Source: Cytophagia bacterium (GTDB lineage Bacteria; Bacteroidota; Bacteroidia; Cytophagales; Spirosomataceae). Taken from it: a stretch of 38,547 bases of DNA. The stretch spans positions 1 to 38,547 of the forward strand of contig REAB01000072.1 of NCBI GenBank assembly GCA_004293645.1, given 5' to 3'. How positions within the stretch are numbered: the first letter of the stretch is position 1; each line of letters opens with the position of its first letter. Below, in pieces: positions 8,548 to 17,123 of the stretch. The position numbers were made by a program, and so were the translations under genes. The notes below the pieces were generated by a model that was given only the letters and a program-made list of their open reading frames with translations, had not been told where the DNA came from and did no database searches.

Positions 8548-10896
8548 ATGAAACAATATATCCAACACGATCCTTGGTGCGTAGTTGAAAACGGTTTTCA
8601 CGCCGAACACAACGAAATTACCGAAAGTTTGATGAGCCTCGGCAATGGCCGCATGGGGCAGCGGGGCAATTTTGAGGAAACCTACTCGGGCAAAACCCTG
8701 ATTGGCAACTACGTAGCGGGCGTTTTTTATCCCGACAAAACCCGCGTGGGCTGGTGGAAAAACGGCTACCCGCGCTACTTCGCAAAAGTACTGAATGCTT
8801 GTAATTGGACGCGCATTGACGTACAAATTGACAACGAAACCCTCGACTTGGCGCATTGTCAAGTGGCCGATTTTAGGCGGATACTCAACATGAAAGAGGG
8901 CTACTTGGAGCGTAGTTTTGTGGCTACGCTGGCCAGTGGCAAGCAAATACGGGTGCATGCTTTGCGCTTTTGTAGTTTGGTAGAAGACGAAGCCGCCGCC
9001 ATTCGCTACGCCATCACGCCCCTCAATTTTGACGGAACGATTACTTTTGCGCCCTACTTAGACGGCGACGTAAGCAACCGCGACTCTAACTACGGCGAAA
9101 AATTTTGGACAGAAATAAAAAAAGAAAGTAACCACGGCCAAGCCTACTTAGAACTCCAAACCAAAGATACCGAATTCAAAACCGAGCTTTTTAACGTGGC
9201 TACGGCCATGCAAATTGACGTTGCAATAAACGGACAATCGGTTGATTTTGAGAGCAATGCCGTTGAGAATGACAAGCAAGTGGCCTGCCAAATACAGCTA
9301 AAAGTAAAAGCCAACGACACCGCAACGCTACACAAATATGTAGTCAATTTGTCGTCGCTCAATTATGCAGCCCATACTTTGCACGCCGAAACGCAGGTGT
9401 ATTTAGAACGAATTGTTAATAAAGGTTTTGACCAACTCCAAATGGAGCAGGCGCAGGCTTGGGCCAGTTCTTGGGCCAAAAACGATATTGTGATTGAGGG
9501 CGACGTGGCTGCGCAGCAGGGTATTCGGTTCAATATTTTTCAACTTGAGCAGACTTACACGGGCAAAGACGAGCGGCTCAATATTGGGCCAAAGGGCTTT
9601 ACGGGCGAAAAATACGGCGGTAGCACTTACTGGGACACCGAAGCCTACTGTTTGCCGTTTTTCTTGGCAACTGCCGACCCAGCCGTGGCGCGGCAATTGT
9701 TGGTATATCGGCACAAGCAACTCCAAAAAGCCATTGAAAATGCCGAAAAGTTGGGTTTCAACAACGGCGCGGCGTTGTATCCGATGGTAACCATGACGGG
9801 CGAGGAATGCCACAACGAGTGGGAGATTACGTTTGAGGAAATTCACCGCAACGGAGCCATTGCCTACGCCATCTACGACTACGTCCGCTACACAGGCGAC
9901 GAAAGCTACTTGCAAGAATACGGCCTTGATGTATTGGTGGCCATTGCTCGGTTTTGGGCACAGCGGGTCAATTGGTCGGCAGACAAAGAAAAATACGTAA
10001 TGCTGGGCGTAACTGGCCCCAACGAGTACGAAAACAACGTCAATAACAACTTCTATACCAACTACTTAGCTGCTTGGTGTCTTAAATATACGTTGTCAAA
10101 TATCAAACATCAAATATCAAATATCAAATATCAAACATCAAATATCAAATATCAAACGTCCAATGTCCAATCGCCAACTTCTGAAGAACTCGCGCATTGG
10201 CAGCACATTGTAGATAATATGTACTTGCCTTTTGATGCGCAGCGGCAGGTTTATTTACAGCAAGATGGATTTTTGGACAAAGAACTGTTAACGGTAGATG
10301 ACATTGCAGAGCACCGCCCCATCAACCAAAAGTGGTCGTGGGACCGTATTTTGCGCTCGTGTTTCATCAAGCAAGCCGACGTGTTGCAAGGGCTGTATTT
10401 TTTTGAAGAAGACTTTGACCAATCATCGTTGGCACGGCATTTTGACTTTTACGAACCCATGACCGTCCACGAGTCGTCTTTGTCGCCTTGCGTACACGTT
10501 ATTTTGGCAGCTCAACTGGGGCGCAAAGAAAAAGCCTACGAAATGTACGTACGCACCGCTCGCCTCGACCTCGACGACTACAACAACGACACCGAAGACG
10601 GCTGCCACATTACTTCGATGGCGGGCACTTGGATGTCGGTTATCAAGGGTTTTGCGGGTATGCGCGTGCAAAATGGCCAGGTTTCGTTTCAGCCTTTTTT
10701 ACCCGACCAATGGCAATCTTACACGTTTCGGGTAGGTTTTCGGGGAGTTTGGCTGCGGGTGGCGGTGCAACCGCACCACATCGAAATCAAAAATACCTCA
10801 GCCGAAACCATTACAGTACGGGTTTATGACCAAAGCGTTACGCTTGCTGGCGGCCAAAAACAAATCGTACCAACCGAAGCAACAAAGCCGTTCTAA
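8548..10896 (+). CDS. glycoside hydrolase family 65 disaccharide phosphorylase (maltose/kojibiose phosphorylase-like)
   Basis: The protein is 782 residues long. Its N-terminal beta-sandwich domain begins DPWCVVENGF and ITESLMSLGNGRMGQRGNFEE, and an (alpha/alpha)6 barrel follows. The catalytic region GEECHNEWEITFEEIHRNG spans residues 418-436, and GVTGPNEYENNVNNNFYTN follows. There is no signal peptide, which fits a cytoplasmic phosphorylase splitting an alpha-glucobiose with phosphate to beta-glucose-1-phosphate plus glucose. A beta-phosphoglucomutase gene, the usual partner, is absent here. Between the barrel segments ending AAWCLKYTL and starting EELAHWQHIV there is a 28-codon low-complexity insert made of heptanucleotide repeats, listed separately. 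The exact disaccharide is not inferable. Confidence 0.9.
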   Translation: MKQYIQHDPWCVVENGFHAEHNEITESLMSLGNGRMGQRGNFEETYSGKTLIGNYVAGVFYPDKTRVGWWKNGYPRYFAKVLNACNWTRIDVQIDNETLDLAHCQVADFRRILNMKEGYLERSFVATLASGKQIRVHALRFCSLVEDEAAAIRYAITPLNFDGTITFAPYLDGDVSNRDSNYGEKFWTEIKKESNHGQAYLELQTKDTEFKTELFNVATAMQIDVAINGQSVDFESNAVENDKQVACQIQLKVKANDTATLHKYVVNLSSLNYAAHTLHAETQVYLERIVNKGFDQLQMEQAQAWASSWAKNDIVIEGDVAAQQGIRFNIFQLEQTYTGKDERLNIGPKGFTGEKYGGSTYWDTEAYCLPFFLATADPAVARQLLVYRHKQLQKAIENAEKLGFNNGAALYPMVTMTGEECHNEWEITFEEIHRNGAIAYAIYDYVRYTGDESYLQEYGLDVLVAIARFWAQRVNWSADKEKYVMLGVTGPNEYENNVNNNFYTNYLAAWCLKYTLSNIKHQISNIKYQTSNIKYQTSNVQSPTSEELAHWQHIVDNMYLPFDAQRQVYLQQDGFLDKELLTVDDIAEHRPINQKWSWDRILRSCFIKQADVLQGLYFFEEDFDQSSLARHFDFYEPMTVHESSLSPCVHVILAAQLGRKEKAYEMYVRTARLDLDDYNNDTEDGCHITSMAGTWMSVIKGFAGMRVQNGQVSFQPFLPDQWQSYTFRVGFRGVWLRVAVQPHHIEIKNTSAETITVRVYDQSVTLAGGQKQIVPTEATKPF
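10094..10177 (+). repeat. heptanucleotide tandem array inside the GH65 gene (12 units)
   Basis: Twelve consecutive 7-bp units run through the coding region, mostly TATCAAA with CATCAAA variants, ending CGTCCAA, TGTCCAA, TCGCCAA. Because three units equal 21 nt, the translation has a 7-residue period (SNIKHQI, SNIKYQT, SNIKYQT, SNVQSPT). Twelve units are 84 nt, so the frame is kept; gain or loss of one unit would shift it. Confidence 0.9.
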
Positions 10897-10937
10897 AATC
10901 AGGCAGTTGCCCTATTTTTGTTTCCCAATTTTGAAAT

Positions 10938-10960
10938 CCAAACTATTCTTAATAGTTTGG
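10938..10960. promoter_or_regulatory. perfect 10-bp hairpin between GH65 and ruvA
   Basis: CCAAACTATT (10938-10947), a CTT loop, and AATAGTTTGG (10951-10960) form a perfect inverted repeat. It lies 41 nt after the GH65 stop and has no U-tract on either side, so it may be an mRNA 3'-end stabiliser, a weak terminator or an operator. Confidence 0.5.
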
Positions 10961-11034
10961 CATTGACAATTGCGGGGCTGTCCCGTGCGGTTAGCACTGT
11001 TGAATATGCAATAAACTCCCTCACTACCCCATTT

Positions 11035-11628
11035 ATGATTGCTTATTTAAACGGAAAAATTGCCCAAAAAGATGCCGCCTTTATCGTCATGGACGTGGGC
11101 GGTGTGGGCTACGAAGTAAAGATTTCGCTGCAAACCTACGCGGCATTGCCCAACCCTGGCGAAGCCGCCAAGGTTTTTACGTATCAGCAAATTAGAGAAG
11201 ATGCGCACGTGTTGTATGGATTTGCCGAACCCGACGAAAAAACGCTTTTCATGGACCTCATCAGCGTGTCGGGTGTGGGCGCAGCTACGGCTTTGGTGAT
11301 GCTTTCTTCTTTGTCTGCCCCCGAAATAAAACAAGCCATCGCCTCCGAAAACCTAAAAGTAATTCAAACCATCAAGGGCATTGGGGCCAAAACTGCCCAG
11401 CGTATTCTGATTGATTTGAAAGACAAAATGAAGAAAGAAGGCGTACCGTTGGTGGCAAGTGCCAGCACCGTGGCAGGAGCCAACAGCAAAACCCGCAGCG
11501 AAGCCCTGGCGGCGTTGATTATGCTGGGTATTCCAAAACCCGCCGCCGAAAAGAGCGTTGATACCATCATCAAACGCGAGGGCGAAGACATATCGGTTGA
11601 GCAACTCATCAAATTGGCCCTGCGCTAA
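11035..11628 (+). CDS. ruvA: Holliday junction DNA helicase subunit RuvA
   Basis: RuvA binds the four-way junction as a tetramer and loads RuvB for branch migration. The 197-residue protein has the N-terminal OB-fold (MIAYLNGKIA, VGGVGYEVKISL, YGFAEPDEKTLFMDLISVSGVG). Two helix-hairpin-helix motifs follow (LISVSGVGAATALVML; IKGIGAKTAQRILIDLKDK), then the C-terminal RuvB-binding domain (SEALAALIMLGIPKPAAEKSV). The frame stays open upstream to 10918, but ATG 11035 gives the canonical MIAYL start. The next gene begins 3 nt after its stop, so the two are probably cotranscribed. Confidence 0.95.
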   Translation: MIAYLNGKIAQKDAAFIVMDVGGVGYEVKISLQTYAALPNPGEAAKVFTYQQIREDAHVLYGFAEPDEKTLFMDLISVSGVGAATALVMLSSLSAPEIKQAIASENLKVIQTIKGIGAKTAQRILIDLKDKMKKEGVPLVASASTVAGANSKTRSEALAALIMLGIPKPAAEKSVDTIIKREGEDISVEQLIKLALR

Positions 11629-11631
11629 TCC

Positions 11632-13029
11632 ATGCTTTTTTCATTCGTTGGTTCGTGCTTGTTGCTGTTGGCAAACCCAGATTCTACCCAACAACGGGTG
11701 GTGGTGCAAAATGTAACCATTGTAGGCAATGCCCGTACCCGCGAGCGCATCATTCGCCGCGAGTTGGCGTTGCACGCAGGAGATACGCTCACACGCACAA
11801 AACTGACCCAACAGCTTGAACTCGACCGCCAAAAAATGGTCAATACCAACCTGTTTACTACGGTTCAGCTTACAGCCCGGCCCCTGTCAGACACGGCGGG
11901 TGGTTTGGGACGTGTAGAGATAGCGGTGCAACTAAAAGAGCCACTGTATTTGCTAGCATTGCCCATTCTTGACGTAGCCGACCGCAATTTTAACGAGTGG
12001 TGGTACGACCGTGGCCGCGATTTGAAGCGGGTTATTTTTGGCGTAGATGCCCTGCACCAAAACTTGACTGGCAACGCTGACCGCCTGCGCATTGTTGCCC
12101 AACTTGGCTTCATTCCACGGCTTAATATGGCGTATAGCTTGCCATATCTTGATAAAAAACAGCGCACGGGCATCAGTATAGGCATTGATTATCTCACCAA
12201 CCGCACCATGGCCTACCGTACGCGCGCCGACAAACTGGTATTTTTGAACAGCGAAACCCGCAACCGTGAACGCATTGTGCCAAGCCTCACGCTCACCCAT
12301 CGCCGCAGTTTTTACGGGTTTCACTCGTTGAATTTGGCTTATTCAACCACCAAAATCTCTGATACCATTGCCAGGCTCAACCCCAACTATTTTTTGAACG
12401 GACGAACACGCCAAAACTTTACGCAACTATCTTACAGCTATTTCTACGACCGCCGCGACCGCGCTCAGTACCCGCTTCGAGGCTATTTTTACAGCTTGTT
12501 GGCCAGCCGAACGGGCTTGTTGCGCACAGACGACTGGCGACAGGTTGATTTTTACCTTTTTGGGAGTAAATTTTTCCCCATCAGTCCCAAATGGTTCGGT
12601 AGTTTATATACCGAAGGGCGTGCGTCGGTGGTTGATAAACAGCCCTTTTTACAAACACGCGGCTTGGGCTACAACAACGATTTAGTGCGCGGATACGAGC
12701 TGTATGTTATTGACGGTCAGCACTATGGCTACGCTCGTTCTAACCTGCGCTACCAGTTGATCAATCGGGTTTTTAATTTGAAATTTATAAAAAACAAACA
12801 GTTTAATACTTTTCCAGTGGCCATTTACCCCAACATTTATTTAGATGCGGGTTACGTTTGGAATCGTTTTACCGAATTAAACAACAGTCAATTGGCCAAT
12901 ACATTATTGATAGGCGGCGGCGCAGGGCTTGACTTTGTGTTTTACTATAACTTTGTGGCACGCCTCAATTATTCTGTCAATAAAATGGGCGAAGCACGGC
13001 CTTATTTTTCGATTGGGCGCGAATTTTAA
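11632..13029 (+). CDS. BamA/TamA-family outer-membrane beta-barrel protein with one POTRA domain
   Basis: The 465-residue protein starts with a short hydrophobic export signal (LFSFVGSCLLLLANP). One POTRA domain follows (VVVQNVTIVGNARTRERIIRREL, then LELDRQKMVNTNLFTTVQL). A C-terminal 16-strand-type barrel, rich in aromatic strands, includes the RGY motif (GYNNDLVRGYELYVIDG) and ends in Phe, as outer-membrane proteins do. BamA itself has five POTRA domains and is about 800 residues, so this is a smaller paralogue of unknown client, perhaps for lipid or protein insertion. It sits 3 nt after ruvA. Confidence 0.87.
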   Translation: MLFSFVGSCLLLLANPDSTQQRVVVQNVTIVGNARTRERIIRRELALHAGDTLTRTKLTQQLELDRQKMVNTNLFTTVQLTARPLSDTAGGLGRVEIAVQLKEPLYLLALPILDVADRNFNEWWYDRGRDLKRVIFGVDALHQNLTGNADRLRIVAQLGFIPRLNMAYSLPYLDKKQRTGISIGIDYLTNRTMAYRTRADKLVFLNSETRNRERIVPSLTLTHRRSFYGFHSLNLAYSTTKISDTIARLNPNYFLNGRTRQNFTQLSYSYFYDRRDRAQYPLRGYFYSLLASRTGLLRTDDWRQVDFYLFGSKFFPISPKWFGSLYTEGRASVVDKQPFLQTRGLGYNNDLVRGYELYVIDGQHYGYARSNLRYQLINRVFNLKFIKNKQFNTFPVAIYPNIYLDAGYVWNRFTELNNSQLANTLLIGGGAGLDFVFYYNFVARLNYSVNKMGEARPYFSIGREF

Positions 13030-13059
13030 ATAACTTTGCAACACAACTCTTCAACAATA

Positions 13060-13659
13060 ATGAACTACTCGTACAAACACCCATTTTGCCTTTTTTTGTG
13101 GCTTACTGTGGCGGCGGGCTTTGTTGTATCGTGCCAAACGGAAAACGAGCAAAGCACCGCCCAACAAACCACCATCCCAGAAACCGCCAAAACAACCACC
13201 AGCCCCACACTAATGAGCAGCAACCAGTCTGAGCTCCTCAAAACAATTGTGGGTGGCGCGGGCAACGGCTTTTTTCGAGGAATAAACCTCGGCGACCCCG
13301 TTTCCAAAATCAAAGCCACCGAAACCTTCGAGCTATTTGAAGACAGCACCGACCACGTGGGCTTTACGCACGAAACCGAAAACTTGGAAGCCATTGACGT
13401 GCTTTACTATTTAGACAAGAACCAAACCCTCAAAAGTATTCGGGTTGATACCTATCTCAACAGTGCCCCCGCCGTGCGTGGCCTACAAGACCAATTTGAA
13501 ACCTACTTGTCGGGGCGGTTTAAAAATGAGAAGAAAAATGGCGAAAAAACCACTTGGAAAAGCCCCAACAACGTACACATTACGCTTCAAAACGTGAGTA
13601 AAGGGAAAGATTATGGGCTAAGACTCGAAATGGGGGCACGGGCTATCGTTAATTTGTGA
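13060..13659 (+). CDS. putative lipoprotein of unknown function
   Basis: The 199-residue protein has a type II signal: a hydrophobic stretch FCLFLWLTVAAGFVVSC with the lipobox Cys at residue 25. A Thr/Gln/Ser-rich linker follows, then a folded domain starting around LLKTIVGGAGNGFFRGINLGDP. That GINLGDPVSKIKATE block looks like a conserved repeat of small periplasmic domains, but I cannot name the family. ATG 13060 puts the signal at the N-terminus. It lies 30 nt after the BamA-like gene and is probably in the same transcript. The 219 nt after it hold no supported gene. Confidence 0.72.
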   Translation: MNYSYKHPFCLFLWLTVAAGFVVSCQTENEQSTAQQTTIPETAKTTTSPTLMSSNQSELLKTIVGGAGNGFFRGINLGDPVSKIKATETFELFEDSTDHVGFTHETENLEAIDVLYYLDKNQTLKSIRVDTYLNSAPAVRGLQDQFETYLSGRFKNEKKNGEKTTWKSPNNVHITLQNVSKGKDYGLRLEMGARAIVNL

Positions 13660-13878
13660 GCAGTTTTATACCGCTACCATGCTTAACACTACCTCTACCG
13701 AAGCCAACGAAGGTTCTATTTCGATGTCATTCCTGTTTTTGGTTTCGTCGTTGGCAGTGTTAGGGCAGTTGTGAATATGCCGCGCCCCTTACCCAACTTA
13801 TGCCAAACTGAGTTTAGGGTTGCAAGAAATCAAATGGGCGATTTAGAACAGATCTTACTTCCCTTCATGACCAAAGTA

Positions 13879-14427
13879 TTATTTATTTCTCAAAGCCTTT
13901 ATTCCCCAGCCTATCAAACCACTTAGAGCCATCAATACGGTTATTGCTGCAAAACTCCACTTTATCATGCCCGAATTTGAAGCAAACGTTGCCCAAAAAT
14001 CAACTTTTATAGGAAATGCCCGCAACATTTGAATGATTCCGAAATTTTCAAGCACATCAAAAAGCATTCTGAAAATCGGCAAAATGTTCAACATTCCCAG
14101 TTTTTGATTCCACCCGTTTTTCTTGAATAAAAAACTCACAAGCAAAATAAACGCAATTGTATAGGCAATCGGATAAAGAATATCAACGCATGATTCAACA
14201 AAAAAGTAAACTTCTCGGCCTGCTTCGCCATAACTTTCAATGATACTGTAACCTTTTTCGGGGGTAAAACCGAAACTCAAATCCATCAAACCTCGATTTA
14301 ATTCGGGGTCGAATTGTTTTTGAAAATAAGGCAAAATAACTCCCGAAAAAGTAAATTGTAGTGCTAAAAAGCCTAAAACAAGATAGCCATTGGCTCGGTT
14401 GTAGAAGAAATTGGATAGCTTTTTCAT
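13879..14427 (-). CDS. four-span membrane protein of unknown function
   Basis: The 182-residue protein has four predicted membrane helices: GYLVLGFLALQFTFSGVIL, a segment around CVDILYPIAYTIAFILLVSF, one near MLNILPIFRMLFDV, and a C-terminal one in WSFAAITVLMALSGLIGW. A hydrophilic loop after the first helix carries GFTPEKGYSIIESYGEAGREVYF. I do not recognise the family. The start is 4 nt after the stop of the ATP-grasp gene, so the two are likely cotranscribed. Confidence 0.7.
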   Translation of the reverse strand: MKKLSNFFYNRANGYLVLGFLALQFTFSGVILPYFQKQFDPELNRGLMDLSFGFTPEKGYSIIESYGEAGREVYFFVESCVDILYPIAYTIAFILLVSFLFKKNGWNQKLGMLNILPIFRMLFDVLENFGIIQMLRAFPIKVDFWATFASNSGMIKWSFAAITVLMALSGLIGWGIKALRNK

Positions 14428-14431
14428 AATT

Positions 14432-15619
14432 TTAGTAAAAACACGTACTACCGCCTACCCACGTAAAATCTTTGTTGAAACGCACGCCAATCATTTCGCC
14501 CCTGCTCAAACGGCTCAGACTGGTGAGCAAGCGCGGACGAGGCGCGTCGTCTTCCCACACGTACAACATTCTGATTTCGCACTTCACGAGGCCGTCGGGG
14601 GCTTGTATGACGGGTTCGTAGGTGACTTTTCGTTGCAATATGTAGTTTTCGGGGTCGGTAATGGCAGTCAAATCTGCGGGTATTACGTGAATTTTTACGC
14701 CGCTTCCCGCAAAGGAAAACAGGGGTTTCAATACAAAATTTTTTAAATCTTCGGGAAATACCCCGTTGTATTCGCTCACAAAGCGGGTTTCGGGCACGTA
14801 GCGACTTTGCAAGAAAGGCAAGGTGTATTTGCTAATTCTAAAAAACCAGTTGGGGTGTCCTACCCAAGTTACGTCCACGTCGTCGGTAAAATTGAACTCG
14901 GTTTGCAGGTCAGGAAAATTGCTCAAATCGTCGAAAATGAGGCGATTATAAATGCGATGAATGGCTATTTTACGGCCATCACTTTCGTAAAATAGCTTGC
15001 GGCCTTCTTTTTTTATGTGGGTGTAGCACACGGCCTTCACACCCAAAAAAGCCTCCGTAACGGCAAAATCAACGCGGGTTTTTTGTTGTTCGGGATAAAT
15101 TTCGAGCAATATCACGTTTTCGGGGTTTTCGTTGCCCACAATCACCTTTTTCAACACTTCGATGTACTCAGCCTGGTTGGCTACCCCAAAATAATTGCTG
15201 ACGTTTTCGGGAATGGGAAAGAACTTTCGGAACTGTTCAGAGATGTAACTTTGAAAACCAAAGATAGACGGAAAGCCCTGCAATTCAATAAGTTGTGGAT
15301 TTAATTCGCCATTTTCATCTTTGCAAATGGCAAAGTCAATGGCCAAAAAAGAGCTGTGCGCGTTTTCGTTGGGTACGTATTGCGCGGGCGGAATGGCATT
15401 TCTGGTTTTCTCTTTAAAAAATGGCGAAACCATCACATCTATGAACGACTCGCAGGCTTCTACGAGCTGACTACCCAGTGCTTTTGGCACAAAAACGGGC
15501 GTTTCGGCTATTCGAAAGTCCAACTGATTGGGCCAGTCGGCGTGGATACTTTGGATAAAAGCCTGGTATTGCTCTTCGCTAAAAGCGGCGTTGTAAGTGG
15601 CGCGGAGGTCTGAAATCAT
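14432..15619 (-). CDS. ATP-grasp domain protein of unknown substrate
   Basis: The 395-residue protein carries an ATP-grasp core in its second half. DLKNFVLKPLFSFAGSGVKI resembles the ATP-binding Lys and glycine loop, and YILQRKVTYEPVI and CEIRMLYVW follow. The N-terminal part has ELQGFPSIFGFQSYI, reminiscent of peptide or glutathionylspermidine-synthetase-like ligases. ATP-grasp enzymes join a carboxylate to an amine, thiol or imino acid through an acyl-phosphate. The substrate is not known. It is on the same strand as the GATase and GCS2 genes further up, separated from them by the opposite-strand Uma2 gene, so membership in that cluster is only suggested. Confidence 0.72.
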   Translation of the reverse strand: MISDLRATYNAAFSEEQYQAFIQSIHADWPNQLDFRIAETPVFVPKALGSQLVEACESFIDVMVSPFFKEKTRNAIPPAQYVPNENAHSSFLAIDFAICKDENGELNPQLIELQGFPSIFGFQSYISEQFRKFFPIPENVSNYFGVANQAEYIEVLKKVIVGNENPENVILLEIYPEQQKTRVDFAVTEAFLGVKAVCYTHIKKEGRKLFYESDGRKIAIHRIYNRLIFDDLSNFPDLQTEFNFTDDVDVTWVGHPNWFFRISKYTLPFLQSRYVPETRFVSEYNGVFPEDLKNFVLKPLFSFAGSGVKIHVIPADLTAITDPENYILQRKVTYEPVIQAPDGLVKCEIRMLYVWEDDAPRPRLLTSLSRLSRGEMIGVRFNKDFTWVGGSTCFY

Positions 15620-15702
15620 GGTTAAGAGCAGGGTTTATTGGGACAACAAAAGAAGCATTTTTTTGGATTTTTTTGTTACTTTTGGTAAAAATTATTACGC
15701 TC

Positions 15703-16299
15703 ATGGCTATCCTCATCACCGACATCAACCAACTTGACCCTGACGGCAGCTACACCTATGCTGACTACACCACTTGGCAGTTTTCGGAATACATAGAGCT
15801 TATTAAAGGCAAAATTTTCCGAATGTCCCCCGCACCTGCGCTCAAACACCAGCGTATCTCGTGGCGAATGAGCGGACTCGTTTGGGAAGCACTCCGAAAT
15901 AAGTCTTGCCAAGCCTTTGCAGCTCCTTTTGATGTTCGGTTATATACTAAAAACAAGAAAGGAGTATCTACCAAAACAGTGGTACAGCCTGATTTATGCG
16001 TTATTTACGATACTACAAAATTGGACGAACAAGGCTGCGATGGTGCGCCCGATTTAATTGTAGAAATACTTTCGCCTGGCAACACCAAAAAAGAAATGCG
16101 CGACAAGTTTGACGTTTACGAAGATGCTGGCGTGCAAGAATATTGGTTGGTGCATCCTACCGAAAAAAATGTGATTGTTTACATACTCAACGAACAAGGC
16201 AAATACGTTGGCTCTCGGCCATATACCGACGAAGACATCATCGCTACTCCGATTATTCCTGCACTACAAATGAATCTGAGCGAAGTATTTGCGGACTAA
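15703..16299 (+). CDS. Uma2-family PD-(D/E)XK protein
   Basis: The 198-residue protein matches the Uma2 family, which is abundant in Cyanobacteria and Bacteroidota. The signatures are YTYADYTTW, ELIKGKIFRMSPAP, QRISWRM, the nuclease core VQPDLCVIYD, then GAPDLIVEILSPGNTKKEMRDKFDVYEDAGVQEYWLVHP. Asp in APD and Glu in VEILS are the expected metal-binding residues. The role of the family is uncertain; restriction-like nuclease activity is assumed. ATG 15703 is chosen over an upstream frame extension. Its last 47 nt overlap the 3' end of the convergent GATase gene. Confidence 0.88.
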   Translation: MAILITDINQLDPDGSYTYADYTTWQFSEYIELIKGKIFRMSPAPALKHQRISWRMSGLVWEALRNKSCQAFAAPFDVRLYTKNKKGVSTKTVVQPDLCVIYDTTKLDEQGCDGAPDLIVEILSPGNTKKEMRDKFDVYEDAGVQEYWLVHPTEKNVIVYILNEQGKYVGSRPYTDEDIIATPIIPALQMNLSEVFAD

Positions 16300-17122
16300 A
16301 TGCGCTCAATTGCTGGGCGGCCAAACGCAAAAACGTAGGAATAACAACTGATTCAGTGAGCGCAATCTTGTCGGGGTCTTGGAGCGAATTAACCATGTCG
16401 TCGTATTTTTCTTGGCCGTGGTTTTTAATCACCACGTCGCGTTTTTCAGATTTCAAAAAGTAGCGCAACATTCCCTCGTCGTCGGCTTCGGGGTGAAACT
16501 GCGTCCCAAAAATCTCGCGCGAAAACCGAATGGCCATAATGGCACGTTCCAGCGGCACGTGCAGCCGCTCTTTTTCGATGCAAAGCACCTCAGCCCCCAT
16601 GCGATTGATGGCCGTAAAATCGGGCTGAACTAATTGATAATCGCGCGAGTCCACGGCATAAAACGGCTCGGGCAATTGCTCAAAGATAACGTCGCGGTGG
16701 CCTGAGCGGGTGCGGGGCATCGGAAAAATACCAAAAGAAGTGGTTCGACGTTTGCACACAGTGCCGAATTTCCAGTGGTAGGCCGCCATTTGAAACGAAT
16801 GGCAAATCAAAAAAAGGTGCTTTTTTTGGGGGTGGTGCGGCTGGCGATTGTAATCCCAGAGTTGGTCTAAAAACCTAAAAAAAGGCTTCTCCCAAACCTC
16901 CCCCTGCGGCACAGGGTTTCCAGGCCCACCCGACGAAATAAAAATATCGTATTGCATCAAATCGGGTAGTTCGTTTTTTTGCCGTACGTCAAACACATCG
17001 TACTCACCTACTACGCCTTCTTGGGCCAAGAAATTTCCCGCAATGGTTTTGATACAACGCATACCTTCGTTGGCATGGCCGTTGTACATATCTAAAATAG
17101 CAATTTTTATTTGATTTTTCAT
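16253..17122 (-). CDS. class I glutamine amidotransferase-like protein
   Basis: The 289-residue protein has the triad of class I glutamine amidotransferases: Cys107 in LICHSFQMA, His210 and Glu212 in FGTQFHPEAD. The FISSGGPGNP loop before the nucleophile is also typical. Such domains release ammonia from glutamine, and some act as peptidases or gamma-glutamyl hydrolases. No synthetase domain is fused, so ammonia would have to go to a partner. The GCS2 ligase and RimK-like ATP-grasp on the same strand are candidates. ATG 17122 is 1 nt after the stop of the upstream gene. The region after residue 215 (MLRYFLKSEKRDVVIKNHGQ onward) is an extension seen in this subfamily. Confidence 0.85.
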   Translation of the reverse strand: MKNQIKIAILDMYNGHANEGMRCIKTIAGNFLAQEGVVGEYDVFDVRQKNELPDLMQYDIFISSGGPGNPVPQGEVWEKPFFRFLDQLWDYNRQPHHPQKKHLFLICHSFQMAAYHWKFGTVCKRRTTSFGIFPMPRTRSGHRDVIFEQLPEPFYAVDSRDYQLVQPDFTAINRMGAEVLCIEKERLHVPLERAIMAIRFSREIFGTQFHPEADDEGMLRYFLKSEKRDVVIKNHGQEKYDDMVNSLQDPDKIALTESVVIPTFLRLAAQQLSAFSPQILRSDSFVVQE

Positions 17123-17123
17123 A

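Noticed and set aside
10096-10177. Heptamer array considered as a CRISPR-like repeat
   Set aside because: Units are 7 bp, contiguous, without spacers, and lie inside an open coding frame.
13679-13774. 31-residue frame (MLNTTSTEANEG...) between the lipoprotein and membrane-protein genes
   Set aside because: Only a weak hydrophobic patch, no promoter or homologue recognised; more likely non-coding or a remnant.
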